Origin: Bacillota bacterium
GTDB lineage: Bacteria; Bacillota; Sulfobacillia; JAJZYS01; JAJYTV01
NCBI GenBank assembly: GCA_021799275.1
Contig: JAJZAT010000016.1
Coordinates: 1 to 64,000, forward strand
Reading direction: 5' to 3'
Length of the DNA: 64,000 nucleotides
Position numbers and translations under genes: made by a program. This document shows positions 1 through 9,001 of the stretch, piece after piece (position 1 is the stretch's first letter; each line of letters starts with the position of its first letter). The notes beneath the pieces were generated by a model, which was not told where the DNA came from, searched no databases, and saw only the letters and a program-made list of their open reading frames with translations.

Positions 1-206
1 TCCTCCCATGTCCCTGCCTTGCAATCTCGCTATTCCGCCACTTGCGTGGGGTAAACACATGCTCGCCCTGCCCGCGAACCCGCTCCCCAGGCGGCTTCCA
101 ACACAGCGAAATTAGCTCAGAGACAGGGGCCTCCCGTGGAGAGCGGCGGGCGTTTTCATGCAGGAGGGCTGATGGAGGGGGAGTAATCCAGCGACGAGGG
201 GTTTAC

Positions 207-1157
207 ATGCACGAGCTTCGCAAGATCGTCGGCTACGCGGCGGCGTGCGCCTTCAGGGTGCTGCCCATCTTCGAGCGGGTATCCCCTGGGGACACGCGGC
301 CTCGGGATGCCATTGAGGCCGCGGTCGCTTTTTCCAATGGCGGCAGGCGCACCGTAGGTCTGCGTTCGGTCGCTTCGGCGGCGCATGCGGCAGCCCGTGA
401 AGCAAACACCCCCGCAGCTCGCGAGGCAGCGCGGGCCGCGGGTCATGCGGCGGCCGCCGCCTACCTGCATCCCCTGGCCTCTGCGCATCAGGTGAAGCAC
501 ATTCTGGGTGCGGCCGCCTGTTCGGTGCGCGCCGCCGAACTCGACTCCGGCGACGACCCGAACGTCCGCGCAGCGGCGCATGCATGGGTGGTCCAGCAGG
601 CGCCCGCGTCGGTGGTCGAGGTGCTGGGCCGCTACCCTGCCGCACCAGCGGGAGGCGGTGTGGCGGGTGCACGTTTGCGCGACATCGACACTGCTCTTCG
701 CGAACGTGGACGCCCCGTGGCCCACCTGGTTCTCACGGATCTGGGCCCCACACCGCAGGAGCCCGTCGTGCGCCTTCTCGCACATGCGGTCTGGCCCCCG
801 ACCGAGGACCGGGCCATAGCCGTCCTGGCAGACGGGCGCGACGACAGCCGGATCGATCTGTACCTGGCCATGGACAGCGGGTCGCCGGTCGGCCTCATCC
901 GCACGCGCCGCCTGGGACCGCGCTCGGCGGAAATCACCCATATCGCCGTGACGCCGGAGCGCCGGCGCACCGGCCTCGGACAGGCCATGGTGCAAGAACT
1001 CGTGGCCATGGGACGCCTCGAGAAGGTGGTGGCGGAGACGGACCGGGATGCCGTCGGGTTCTACATCCGCTGCGGCTTCATGGTGGAGTCCCTCGGCGAA
1101 AAATATCCTGGCGTCGAGCGCTTCCGCTGCGTGCTGGAGCTGTTGCCCGAGTCCTAA
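207..1157 (+). CDS. Imm-5-like domain fused to GNAT acetyltransferase
   Basis: The 316-residue protein has two parts. Residues about 5-145 are Ala/His-rich helices with the pattern of the putative immunity protein (Imm-5-like) family, including EAAVAF, ASAAHAAAREA and AARAAGHAAAAAY. Residues about 170-310 form a GNAT N-acetyltransferase with the acetyl-CoA loop RRRTGLGQAM and a GFY..CGF ending. The ATG at 207 is preferred because GACGAGGGG lies just upstream and the earlier in-frame residues are low-complexity and unconserved. The gene stands alone before a c-di-GMP gene. The acetyl acceptor is unknown. The GNAT call is firm from motifs; the Imm-5 call rests on recalled family pattern. Confidence 0.85.
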   Translation: MHELRKIVGYAAACAFRVLPIFERVSPGDTRPRDAIEAAVAFSNGGRRTVGLRSVASAAHAAAREANTPAAREAARAAGHAAAAAYLHPLASAHQVKHILGAAACSVRAAELDSGDDPNVRAAAHAWVVQQAPASVVEVLGRYPAAPAGGGVAGARLRDIDTALRERGRPVAHLVLTDLGPTPQEPVVRLLAHAVWPPTEDRAIAVLADGRDDSRIDLYLAMDSGSPVGLIRTRRLGPRSAEITHIAVTPERRRTGLGQAMVQELVAMGRLEKVVAETDRDAVGFYIRCGFMVESLGEKYPGVERFRCVLELLPES

Positions 1158-1336
1158 GAGTTGCAAGAGGCAGCCGTCCCCGGGGGATGGTCTCCTCTCC
1201 CCAACAAAAGCACAGGCGCCTTCCCTCGACATCAATCGACAGGTCTTCCGTCACATATGGGCGAATTAGCCTCTAACGGGTTGCGGTTCCCTTGCCGCAC
1301 GTTGCCCCCAACCCGGCACGGAGGCGCAAAACGGCC

Positions 1337-4300
1337 ATGCGCATGATGCGTCACCTGCGGACCAGTCTCCTGACGCAGATGACCCTGGTGGTCACGCTGC
1401 TGGTCTCTCTCGCGGTGGTCCTGGGCCTTTACAACCTCGTGATGCTGGACCGCATCCAGGCAGCCCTGACGGAAACCGTCCAGAGCGCGTCCGTCCTGGT
1501 CCAGCAGGTGAATCGCGTTCATAGCGACTTCCTGACCTTCGACGACCAGGCCAACATGTGGGTTGGCCTGCGTTCTTACGGGCTGCAGTCGGCCTACGCC
1601 AAGTCGACCCTGGCGCAGGCACTCGCGGCCAAGGAGCAACTGGACTCCGGCCTGGCGCAGCTGCGCCGGCAGAGCCTGCCCGCTTCCGAGCAGGCTCTCG
1701 TGGCGCGCCTCTCCGGCACCATATCCGCCTACGAGGGCTACTGGAAGCGCATCCAGCAAGACGCCTACACGGATCCCGCGCGTTCGGCCCAGCTCATGTA
1801 CATCGGCAACCATCAGGTGACGAGCAGGGCGCGCAGCGAGTTCAGGGCGCTCAGTTCCGCCTTGGTCGCGCACGCGCAGAAGGAGGTCGCCGGGGCGCAC
1901 GCGACCTCGCGCACGCTCCTGGCCGCGCTTGCCGTCCGTGCCCTCATCATCCTGATTCTCGGCATTCTGGCGGTATTGATCGTGCGGCGCTCGGTGCGGC
2001 CGCTCGCGCACGTCGCGGACACGCTCGACCAGATGGCAGAAGGGCGCTTCGACGTGCCCGTCGAGAGGTCGCATCGCCAGGACGAGATCGGGCGCCTCAC
2101 GAAAGCCACGGCCGTCCTCGCGGAGCAACTCAGGCAAGCCCGGTCCGGGCAGCTTCAGCGCCAGACCGACCTCGAGCGCCTGGTCGCGTTCAACGCGGTG
2201 CTCGCCGAGGCGGGCCGCATCACCCTGAGCGCGGAGGGCGAGCAGGGACTCCTGCAGGGTGTCTGCGAGCTCGCCGTGCAGCGCGCCGACCTGCCTCTCG
2301 TGTGGGTCGGCATCCCGGACGAGGCGGGACGCCTCAAGACGTGCGCGGCGGCTGGCGCCACGGGCTACCTCCAGGACCTCCTGGTCTCGGTCCAGCCCGA
2401 TATCCCGGAGGGCAAGGGCCCGTCCGGCCAGGCCTGGCGGATGGGAGAGACGCAGTATGTCGCGTCCATCGCTGAAAGCCCGGTGATGGAGCCCTGGCGC
2501 GAGCGCGCGGCCAGCTTCGGCATCACGGGCATCGTCGTGGTGCCCGTGCGGCGCGGCGGCGGCCTCTGGGGCCTCCTCACCTTCCACCTCGCAGGGGGCC
2601 AGGAGTTCAGCCCCGACGTTCGCCTTCTGCTGGACGAGCTGGCCCGTACCGTCAGCCAGGGCCTCGACCGCCTCGACGCCAGCGCCCGGGCGCAGGAGCT
2701 CGCCACCGTCCAGGCGCTCCTGCTCGATCAGACCGACGCCGGCATCTCGATGGCTCGCGGTCGCCGGCTGATCCTCGCGAACCGACATCTCGTGGAGATG
2801 CTCGGCTACGCGCGGGGCGACGAGCTGATCGGCCAGTCCGCCCGCGTCCTCTACGCGTCGGAGGAAGACTACCAGCGGGTCGGCGAGATCTACACCACGC
2901 TGCGCGAGAGGGGCGTCGGCGTCGTGCCCAACGTGCGGCTCGCCCGCCGCGACGGCCACGAGCTGGTCGGCGACATCACCCTGAGCCTGACGATCAGCGA
3001 AGGCGTCGAGACCGTCATCTGGACCGTGCACGACGTGACCGAGCGGTTCGAGCTCGAACGGGACCTCGAGGAGAAGGCCTACCACGACACCCTGACCGGC
3101 CTGCCGAACAAGCGGGCCCTGGATCGCGAGGTGGCAAAGGCGCTCGAGCGGGCGCGCAGGCACGGCAAGGCGCTCGTCGTGGGCCTCGCCGATCTCGACG
3201 GCTTCAAGACGGTCAACGGCGCGCTCGGGCACGCCGCCGGCGACCGCACCCTGGGTGAGTTCGCCCGCCGCCTGCGCCAGCTCGTGCGCAGGTCGGAATT
3301 CGTCGCACGCTTCGGCGGCGACGAGTTCGTCATCCTGCTCGAGGATTTCGATCCGCCGCTCGACCTGGAGGCGGTGCAGACCGTCCTTGCGCGCCTGCAT
3401 GGCGCCGTGGAGCAGCCCATCGAACCCTCGGAGGGGCACTCCTTCAACCTCGAGATGAGCCTCGGGCTCGCCGTGTTCCCGGATGACGGCGCCGACGGCG
3501 AGACGCTGCTGCGCCGGGCCGACCAGGCGCTCGCCCATTTGAAGGCGCACAAGCACGATCGCGCCCAGTGGTGGCACGTCGTCTCGGATCGCGCGGATAT
3601 CGACTCGGACCGCGCTGCGGACCTCGACGCCTACGGCCCTGACGCTGTGGCCCTTCTCTCTGCCAACCAGGCCCTGCTCGACGGCGCAGCCGAAGACTTC
3701 GCGCAGGCCTTTCGCAACCGGGCTCAGGCCGACCAGTCGAGCGAGGGCATCTTGCGCCGTCTTCCCGCCTCCGTCCTGGATGGGCACCGCAGCGCGCAAC
3801 GCGAGCTGATGAGCTTCCTCTTCGAGCCTTCCTTGAGCCGCCTCTCCCTGCAGAGCCGCGCCTTGCAGCTGGGCGAGGTCCATGCGCTCGTTGGCGTCGA
3901 CACGACCATGCTGTCGCGCGCGATCACCTTGTACCGCGAGACCTTGACGAGCCGCCTCAACCGGACCCTGCTCTCCGCCCGGCAGAAGTATCGCCTGCTG
4001 CTGCTCGCGGAGCGCCGCCTGCAGGACTACCTGGAGGGAGAACTGCGGGCGATGCAGCACGTCTCGTCCGCCTACCTCGACCTGCTCTCGGTGCCCCTGC
4101 CCGATCCGCGCACGCGCTGGGTGGACGGCCTGCGGATCGAGCTCGACGCCATGGGACACCTCCCCGGCATCGCCGCGGTCCTGCTTCTGCGGCTCAATCC
4201 CGCCGACGGCCTCCTCACCGTGGAGCACAGCGCCGGCCTCGAGGCGGAGGCGGCGGAGCGGATGCTCCAGCAGCCGGACGTGCAACGGAGGCTCATCCTC

Positions 4301-5617
4301 GACGTCGGGGATCGGCCCGGCGCCACCGTCCAGGCCTGGCGCGACGGCCAGATCGTCTCGATCGCCAGTTTCGGGGATGCCCCGCAGCATGCCGCCTGGC
4401 AGGACTACGCCGCGCAGCTCGGCGTGCGCAGCATGCTGGCCGTGCCCGTCCTCGACTCGAGCGGGCACATGGCGGGCGGCGTCTGCCTCTTCGGCCAGCA
4501 TCCCTGCCAGTTCGAGTCTCCGGCCATGCGCCAGTTCGCGCAGTCCGTCGCGCAGCGCTGGGAGGAGCTCTGGCGCCGCTCCGCGCTGCCCGCGGGCACC
4601 GTGGCCGTGCCGCACGCCCTGGCGCGCACCTACCGCGAGCGGCTGTTCGCCGGCGGTCTCAGCATGTACATGCAGCCGATCGTCGACCTCAAAACCGGCG
4701 AGGTCGTCAAGGTGGAGGCGCTCGCGCGCCTGATCCAGCCCGACGGTCGCGCCCTCCCGCCTGCGGACTTCCTGCCGCTGCTCGGCGACGTGGAGCTTGC
4801 GCGGCTGTTCCGCCAGGGTCTCGACCACGCCCTCCACCACCTCGCATCCTGGGCCAGGCGGGACCTCCGACTGGACGTGTCGGTCAACCTCCCGCCGTCG
4901 ACGCTGCTCATCCCCGATTGCGACCGCTGGGTCGCCGAGGCGCTCGAGCGGCATGGCATCCCGCCCGAACGGCTCACGCTGGAGCTCCTGGAAACCACTC
5001 TGATCGACGAGGACACGAGGGACAGCGCCATCGCGCGGCTCGCCGGGCTTGGCGTCCGCCTGGCCCTCGACGACCTCGGCGCGGGTTACAGCAGCCTGCG
5101 GCGGCTCTCAAGCCTGCCCTTCGGGATCATCAAGATCGACCAGGGGCTCCTGCGCCGCCTGCGCAACGAGCCGGAGCTGACGCTTTCGGTGATGGACACC
5201 CTGATCGAGATGGGCCGGCGCCTCGGACGGGACGTGGTGGTGGAGGGTCTCGAGGACCGGGGGACGATCGAGGTGGCGTCCTTGCTTGGCGCCACTCTGG
5301 GACAAGGCTACGGCCTCGCCTACCCGATGCCGGCCCAGGAACTGCCCGTCTGGCGTGATCGGTTCCGGCTGCCGATCGAGCCGGGGTCCGCCCACACCTA
5401 TCTCGGCGCCTTGGCGCAGCACTGGAAACACGGGCACGGCGCGCCCGTCGAGCAGTGTCCGGTCACGGCGTTCTTGCGGGAGAAACGTCTGACGGGCACG
5501 AAGATCGCCCGCCTGCACGCCGAGGTGCACCAGGCGAAGGCCGACGAGACCCTGCAGCGGGCCCTCACCGCCTGGTTCCTCGAGCGCATGCAGATGCAGG
5601 AGGCAGGCGACGACTGA
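1337..5617 (+). CDS. Membrane GAF-PAS-GGDEF-globin-like-GAF-EAL c-di-GMP protein
   Basis: A 1426-residue cyclic-di-GMP turnover protein. In order: membrane helix (about 8-32), extracytoplasmic helical region, second helix (about 195-220), HAMP, GAF (about 295-450), PAS (about 465-580), GGDEF (about 600-755), a helical segment resembling a globin-coupled sensor (about 780-910, motif GEVHALVGV), a second GAF, EAL (about 1100-1345) and a Cys/His-containing tail. The cyclase motif GGDEF is intact, but the inhibitory RxxD site reads RRSE. EAL residues look complete: EALARL, SVNLPP, LELLET, LDDLGAGYS, IKIDQ, EGLED, GQGYGLA. Start ATG 1337 follows GGAGG. It may both make and degrade c-di-GMP; the net activity cannot be read from sequence. 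Confidence 0.93.
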   Translation: MRMMRHLRTSLLTQMTLVVTLLVSLAVVLGLYNLVMLDRIQAALTETVQSASVLVQQVNRVHSDFLTFDDQANMWVGLRSYGLQSAYAKSTLAQALAAKEQLDSGLAQLRRQSLPASEQALVARLSGTISAYEGYWKRIQQDAYTDPARSAQLMYIGNHQVTSRARSEFRALSSALVAHAQKEVAGAHATSRTLLAALAVRALIILILGILAVLIVRRSVRPLAHVADTLDQMAEGRFDVPVERSHRQDEIGRLTKATAVLAEQLRQARSGQLQRQTDLERLVAFNAVLAEAGRITLSAEGEQGLLQGVCELAVQRADLPLVWVGIPDEAGRLKTCAAAGATGYLQDLLVSVQPDIPEGKGPSGQAWRMGETQYVASIAESPVMEPWRERAASFGITGIVVVPVRRGGGLWGLLTFHLAGGQEFSPDVRLLLDELARTVSQGLDRLDASARAQELATVQALLLDQTDAGISMARGRRLILANRHLVEMLGYARGDELIGQSARVLYASEEDYQRVGEIYTTLRERGVGVVPNVRLARRDGHELVGDITLSLTISEGVETVIWTVHDVTERFELERDLEEKAYHDTLTGLPNKRALDREVAKALERARRHGKALVVGLADLDGFKTVNGALGHAAGDRTLGEFARRLRQLVRRSEFVARFGGDEFVILLEDFDPPLDLEAVQTVLARLHGAVEQPIEPSEGHSFNLEMSLGLAVFPDDGADGETLLRRADQALAHLKAHKHDRAQWWHVVSDRADIDSDRAADLDAYGPDAVALLSANQALLDGAAEDFAQAFRNRAQADQSSEGILRRLPASVLDGHRSAQRELMSFLFEPSLSRLSLQSRALQLGEVHALVGVDTTMLSRAITLYRETLTSRLNRTLLSARQKYRLLLLAERRLQDYLEGELRAMQHVSSAYLDLLSVPLPDPRTRWVDGLRIELDAMGHLPGIAAVLLLRLNPADGLLTVEHSAGLEAEAAERMLQQPDVQRRLILDVGDRPGATVQAWRDGQIVSIASFGDAPQHAAWQDYAAQLGVRSMLAVPVLDSSGHMAGGVCLFGQHPCQFESPAMRQFAQSVAQRWEELWRRSALPAGTVAVPHALARTYRERLFAGGLSMYMQPIVDLKTGEVVKVEALARLIQPDGRALPPADFLPLLGDVELARLFRQGLDHALHHLASWARRDLRLDVSVNLPPSTLLIPDCDRWVAEALERHGIPPERLTLELLETTLIDEDTRDSAIARLAGLGVRLALDDLGAGYSSLRRLSSLPFGIIKIDQGLLRRLRNEPELTLSVMDTLIEMGRRLGRDVVVEGLEDRGTIEVASLLGATLGQGYGLAYPMPAQELPVWRDRFRLPIEPGSAHTYLGALAQHWKHGHGAPVEQCPVTAFLREKRLTGTKIARLHAEVHQAKADETLQRALTAWFLERMQMQEAGDD

Positions 5618-5805
5618 CCGCCCTTCTCCCTCCGCGCCACAACCTGTCCGCCCGGCCCGGCCACAGGTCGGGAAGCTGTCCAACTGTCGACGCGCGGGTG
5701 GCAGATGAGCGTGGCGACATCGTGGGACCGTTGGCTTGTCCCTCCCCCAGGCCGGTTGCAGCTCCGCTACCCGTGGGTCTCGGATCGGGCTAGGGGCAAA
5801 CTCTC

Positions 5806-5834
5806 TTGACGGCGGCGTTTCTTTGCTGCACATT
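5806..5834 (+). promoter_or_regulatory. Candidate promoter of the zur-metal ABC operon
   Basis: TTGACG at 5806-5811 is followed after 17 bp by CACATT (5829-5834), a weak -10 match. The palindromic operator lies just downstream, which suits repression. The -35 is good and the -10 poor, so the assignment is tentative. Confidence 0.35.
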
Positions 5835-5842
5835 GTGATTGT

Positions 5843-5857
5843 TGATACTTAGTATCA
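5843..5857. promoter_or_regulatory. Palindromic Fur/Zur-type operator
   Basis: TGATACT-T-AGTATCA is a perfect 7-1-7 inverted repeat ending 16 bp before the regulator's ATG. Fur-family boxes are AT-rich inverted repeats of this form, and the Bacillus Zur/PerR/Fur boxes share a 7-1-7 plan. The position just after the likely promoter suggests zinc- or manganese-dependent autorepression of the whole operon. This is inferred from position and symmetry. Confidence 0.65.
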
Positions 5858-5873
5858 GTTAGAGGTGGTTGCG

Positions 5874-6350
5874 ATGGGCCCTCGGAGTGGCGATCCAGTG
5901 GCGCTGCGTCTCATGGAGCGCGCCCTCGACGCCCAGGGCCTGCGCCACACCTTGCCGCGGCGGACGATCCTCGAGGTCGTCGCGGCGATGGGCCATCCGT
6001 TCACACCGAGCGAGCTCACGGAGCAGGTCGCGCAGCGGGATCCGCACATCGGTCGGGCCTCCGTCTTCCGCCTGCTGCAGCTGCTGCGCGGCTGCGGTCT
6101 CGTCGAGCGCCTGCACGGACCCGACGGAGAGCTCTACACGCTCTGCCTCGCCACCGAGCACCACCACCACGTCACCTGCACCGTCTGCGGCCGCACCGCG
6201 ACCTTCAGCCTCGAGGACGACGCCGCCGTCGGACGCGCCGTCGAGCGGATCGGCTACCGCATGGACCATCACGTCCTGCAGGTGTTCGGCGTCTGCCCGG
6301 CCTGCCGAGATCAGGAGCAGCCCAGCCTTCCGCCTGAGGGACCGAGATGA
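5874..6350 (+). CDS. zur: Fur-family metal regulator, probably Zur
   Basis: A 158-residue Fur-family repressor with an N-terminal winged helix (about 15-85; segment RASVFRLLQLL) and a C-terminal dimer/metal domain. Metal-binding features are HHHH before CTVC and a second CPAC pair, the usual structural zinc site. ATG 5874 is chosen over GTG 5865 because AGAGGTGG sits 8 bp ahead. Its stop overlaps the start of the binding-protein gene (ATGA). Linkage to a ZnuABC-type importer suggests zinc sensing (Zur); manganese or iron sensing cannot be excluded. Confidence 0.85.
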   Translation: MGPRSGDPVALRLMERALDAQGLRHTLPRRTILEVVAAMGHPFTPSELTEQVAQRDPHIGRASVFRLLQLLRGCGLVERLHGPDGELYTLCLATEHHHHVTCTVCGRTATFSLEDDAAVGRAVERIGYRMDHHVLQVFGVCPACRDQEQPSLPPEGPR

Positions 6351-7288
6351 GAAGCCGGCCCCTGCTCGTCGTGGGCAGCCTCGTCGCGCTGCTCGCGATC
6401 CTCGCAGCCGTCTTCATCGTGTCGTTCCGCCACCCGATGGGCCCGCAGGCCGCCTCCGGCCGCACGCTGCTCGTGGTCGGCGCGGAGAACGAGTACGCGA
6501 GCGTGCTCTCGCAGATCGGCGGGCGCTACGTCCACGCTGTCGGCATCATGTCGAATCCGAACACGGATCCCCACACCTTCGAGGCCAGCACGGTCGACGC
6601 GAGCCAGGTGGCCGGGGCCGCGATCATCGTCCAGAACGGACTCGGCTACGACGGCTTCATGCAGAGCCTCGAGGCCGCCTCACCGAGCCCAAGGCGCATC
6701 GTCCTGACGGTGGCCGACATCGTCGGGGCCAAGAGCACGACACCGAACCCCCACCTCTGGTACCGGCCGGGCACGATGCGAGCCGTAGCGGGCCGCATCG
6801 CAGAGGCGCTCATCCAGCGCGATCCCGCGCACAAATCCTACTTCCTGCAGCGCCTGACGGCGTTCGACCGTTCCCTCAAGCCCTGGCAGCAGGCCCTGCA
6901 GCAGCTGAAGGCCGTGGCGAGCGGTACCAGGGTGGCGGTGGTGGAGCCCGTCGCAGACTATCTCCTGCAGGCCGCCGGTCTCGATATCGCAACGCCCTGG
7001 ACGTTCCAGGCCGCGATCATGAACGGCGAGGACCCGTCGCCACAGGACGTGGCCACGGTGGAGGGACTCCTGAAGCAGCGGCAGGTGGCCGTGCTCGTCT
7101 ACAACTTCCAGGCGGTGGAGCCGACGACCGAAGCGCTTCTGACCCTCGCGAAACAGCATGGCATCCCGGTCGTGGGCGTCTACGAGACGATGCCGAGAGG
7201 ATTCGACTATCAGCGCTGGATGCTCGCCGAAACGAGGGCGCTCCGCCAGGCGATCGTGCAGCACAAATCGGAGGTGCTGGTGCCATGA
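6347..7288 (+). CDS. znuA: Metal ABC transporter substrate-binding protein (ZnuA/PsaA family)
   Basis: A 313-residue cluster A-I metal-binding protein that delivers Zn or Mn to the permease. Likely ligands are His in NTDPHTFE and His in NPHLWY. The third position, usually His in ZnuA, is Glu in VVEPVADYL, the PsaA-type (His-His-Glu-Asp) set. The N-terminus has one hydrophobic helix (about 5-26) but no lipobox Cys, so the protein is probably anchored or cleaved by signal peptidase I. It overlaps the genes on both sides by ATGA. The metal could be zinc or manganese. Confidence 0.88.
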   Translation: MRSRPLLVVGSLVALLAILAAVFIVSFRHPMGPQAASGRTLLVVGAENEYASVLSQIGGRYVHAVGIMSNPNTDPHTFEASTVDASQVAGAAIIVQNGLGYDGFMQSLEAASPSPRRIVLTVADIVGAKSTTPNPHLWYRPGTMRAVAGRIAEALIQRDPAHKSYFLQRLTAFDRSLKPWQQALQQLKAVASGTRVAVVEPVADYLLQAAGLDIATPWTFQAAIMNGEDPSPQDVATVEGLLKQRQVAVLVYNFQAVEPTTEALLTLAKQHGIPVVGVYETMPRGFDYQRWMLAETRALRQAIVQHKSEVLVP

Positions 7289-8112
7289 GAAACCTCGATC
7301 CGGTCCGCACCCACGAGGATTCCGTGCTGGACCTCCAAGGGGTGGCGGTGCATCTCGGCGGCCGAGCGGTGCTGCACGGTATCGATCTCAGCCTGAGACC
7401 AGGCGAGTTCGTCGGCGTGATCGGCCCGAACGGGGCCGGCAAGACAACCCTCCTCAAGATCATCCTCGGACTCCTGCGCCCCGACGAGGGGACGGTACAG
7501 GTCGCGGGGCGCGACGTGCGCGCCGCGCGCAGCCTGGTCGGCTACGTGCCGCAGAGTTTCGCGCCCGACCCGGACCTGCCGCTCCGCGCCCGCGACCTCG
7601 TCGCGCTCGGCCTCGACGGCGCCCGCTGGGGCTTCTCCCTGGGCGGTGCCAGGCGGCGCGCCAAGGTGGAGGAGGCGCTCAGTTGGGTCGATGCCCTGCA
7701 CTACGCCGACCAGCCGGTGGGTCGCCTCTCGGGCGGCGAACTGCAGCGTCTTCTGGTGGCCCAGGCTCTCATCTCGGATCCCCGCATCGTGCTGCTCGAC
7801 GAACCGCTCGCGAACCTGGACCTTCGCAGCCAGGGCGATGTCGTGGCGCTGGTCGGCCGCGTCGCGCACGTGCGCGGCGTCACGGTCGTGCTGGTGACGC
7901 ACGACATGAACCCGCTCCTCTCGGTGATGGACCGCATCCTCTACCTCGCCCGCGGCCAGGCCGCCCTCGGCACGGTGGACGAGGTGGTGCGCGGCGACGT
8001 CCTGACGCAGCTCTACGGCCACCACGTCGACGTCGTGCGGGTGCACGGCCGCATCCTCGTCGTCGGCGGCGCGGATGCGGAGTCCCTCACCTGCGGCACC
8101 TGCGACGGCTAG
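7285..8112 (+). CDS. znuC: Metal ABC transporter ATP-binding protein
   Basis: A 275-residue ABC ATPase with Walker A GPNGAGKTT, Q-loop VPQSF, signature LSGGELQR, Walker B IVLLDEPL and a switch His in VTHD. The C-terminal tail contains CGTCDG, which might touch metal. ATG 7285 overlaps the stop of the binding-protein gene, so translation is probably coupled. It energises import with the two downstream permeases. Confidence 0.93.
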   Translation: MRNLDPVRTHEDSVLDLQGVAVHLGGRAVLHGIDLSLRPGEFVGVIGPNGAGKTTLLKIILGLLRPDEGTVQVAGRDVRAARSLVGYVPQSFAPDPDLPLRARDLVALGLDGARWGFSLGGARRRAKVEEALSWVDALHYADQPVGRLSGGELQRLLVAQALISDPRIVLLDEPLANLDLRSQGDVVALVGRVAHVRGVTVVLVTHDMNPLLSVMDRILYLARGQAALGTVDEVVRGDVLTQLYGHHVDVVRVHGRILVVGGADAESLTCGTCDG

Positions 8113-8122
8113 GAGGCGGACC

Positions 8123-9001
8123 ATGCTCGGTTTCATCGAGAGCCTCCTCGCGGCGCCGACGGTGGCGCCGGCGCTCCTGATCGGCAGCCTCGTCGCCGTC
8201 ACCTCCGGTGTCGTTGGCGTCTTCGTCGTGCTGCGCGGGCAGAGCTTCGCCGGGCACGCGCTCGGCGACATCGGCACGACCGGCGCGGCCGCCGCCTACC
8301 TCGGCGGCCTGCCCGCTCTCTACGGCTTCGTCGGCGTCGGGGTCCTGGGCGGCCTCGCCATCGAAGGCCTCGGCGAGCGGGCTCGCGAGCGCGACGTCGC
8401 CACGGGCATCGTCCTCTCGCTGATGCTCGGGGTCGGCGCTCTGCTCCTCTACTTCATGACCCAGCGCACGAACGCGACGGGCGGTCCGGTGGCGATCCTG
8501 TTCGGCTCGATCTTCACCGTCGACCCGTCGATCATGCTGCCTGTCGCCCTCTTCTCGCTGCTCGCCCTGCTGCTGCTCGCGTTCCTCTACCGCCCGCTCG
8601 TCTTCGCCTCCGTGAGCCCACAGGCCGCCCAGGCGAAGGGCGTGCCGCTGCAAGGCGTCGGGCTGCTCTTCATGCTCGCGCTCGCCATCGCCGTCGAGGA
8701 ATCCGCGCTGGTCGCCGGCGCCCTCCTGAGCACGGCGCTCCTGATCGGTCCTGCCGCCTCGGCCGTGCGCTGGACGCGGCAGATCGGAGCCGCCGCGGCT
8801 CTTTCGGCCCTGCTCGGGCTGCTGGCGGTCTCGGTCGGCATCGCTCTCGCCTACCAGAGCTACTTCTGGCCGCCCGGCCACCGCGGCTGGCCCGTGAGCT
8901 TCTTCATCGTGCTGCTGGTGCTCACGGAATATCTCCTCGCCCGCCTGTTGCCGGCACGGGCCGCGAGGCGAGTTCTCCCGCGGCGCGAGGAGGCGGCGTG
9001 A
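8123..9001 (+). CDS. znuB: Metal ABC transporter permease 1
   Basis: A 292-residue, roughly 8-helix permease of the ABC-3 (ZnuB/MntB) family, with the conserved AKGVPLQGVGLLFM and LLIGPAAS segments. Start ATG 8123 has AGGAGG with 6 bp spacing. The next permease gene begins at the stop codon, so the two probably form a heterodimeric channel rather than the homodimer typical of ZnuB. Confidence 0.9.
   Translation: MLGFIESLLAAPTVAPALLIGSLVAVTSGVVGVFVVLRGQSFAGHALGDIGTTGAAAAYLGGLPALYGFVGVGVLGGLAIEGLGERARERDVATGIVLSLMLGVGALLLYFMTQRTNATGGPVAILFGSIFTVDPSIMLPVALFSLLALLLLAFLYRPLVFASVSPQAAQAKGVPLQGVGLLFMLALAIAVEESALVAGALLSTALLIGPAASAVRWTRQIGAAAALSALLGLLAVSVGIALAYQSYFWPPGHRGWPVSFFIVLLVLTEYLLARLLPARAARRVLPRREEAA

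Noticed and set aside
1232-4954. 1240-codon minus-strand frame opposite the GGDEF-EAL gene
   Set aside because: It is a high-GC antisense shadow: His/Glu/Arg-rich with no domains, while the plus strand shows full GGDEF and EAL motifs.
5618-5805. ACCTGT/ACAGGT pair as a terminator of the c-di-GMP gene
   Set aside because: Six-base arms with a long loop and no T-tract are too weak to support.
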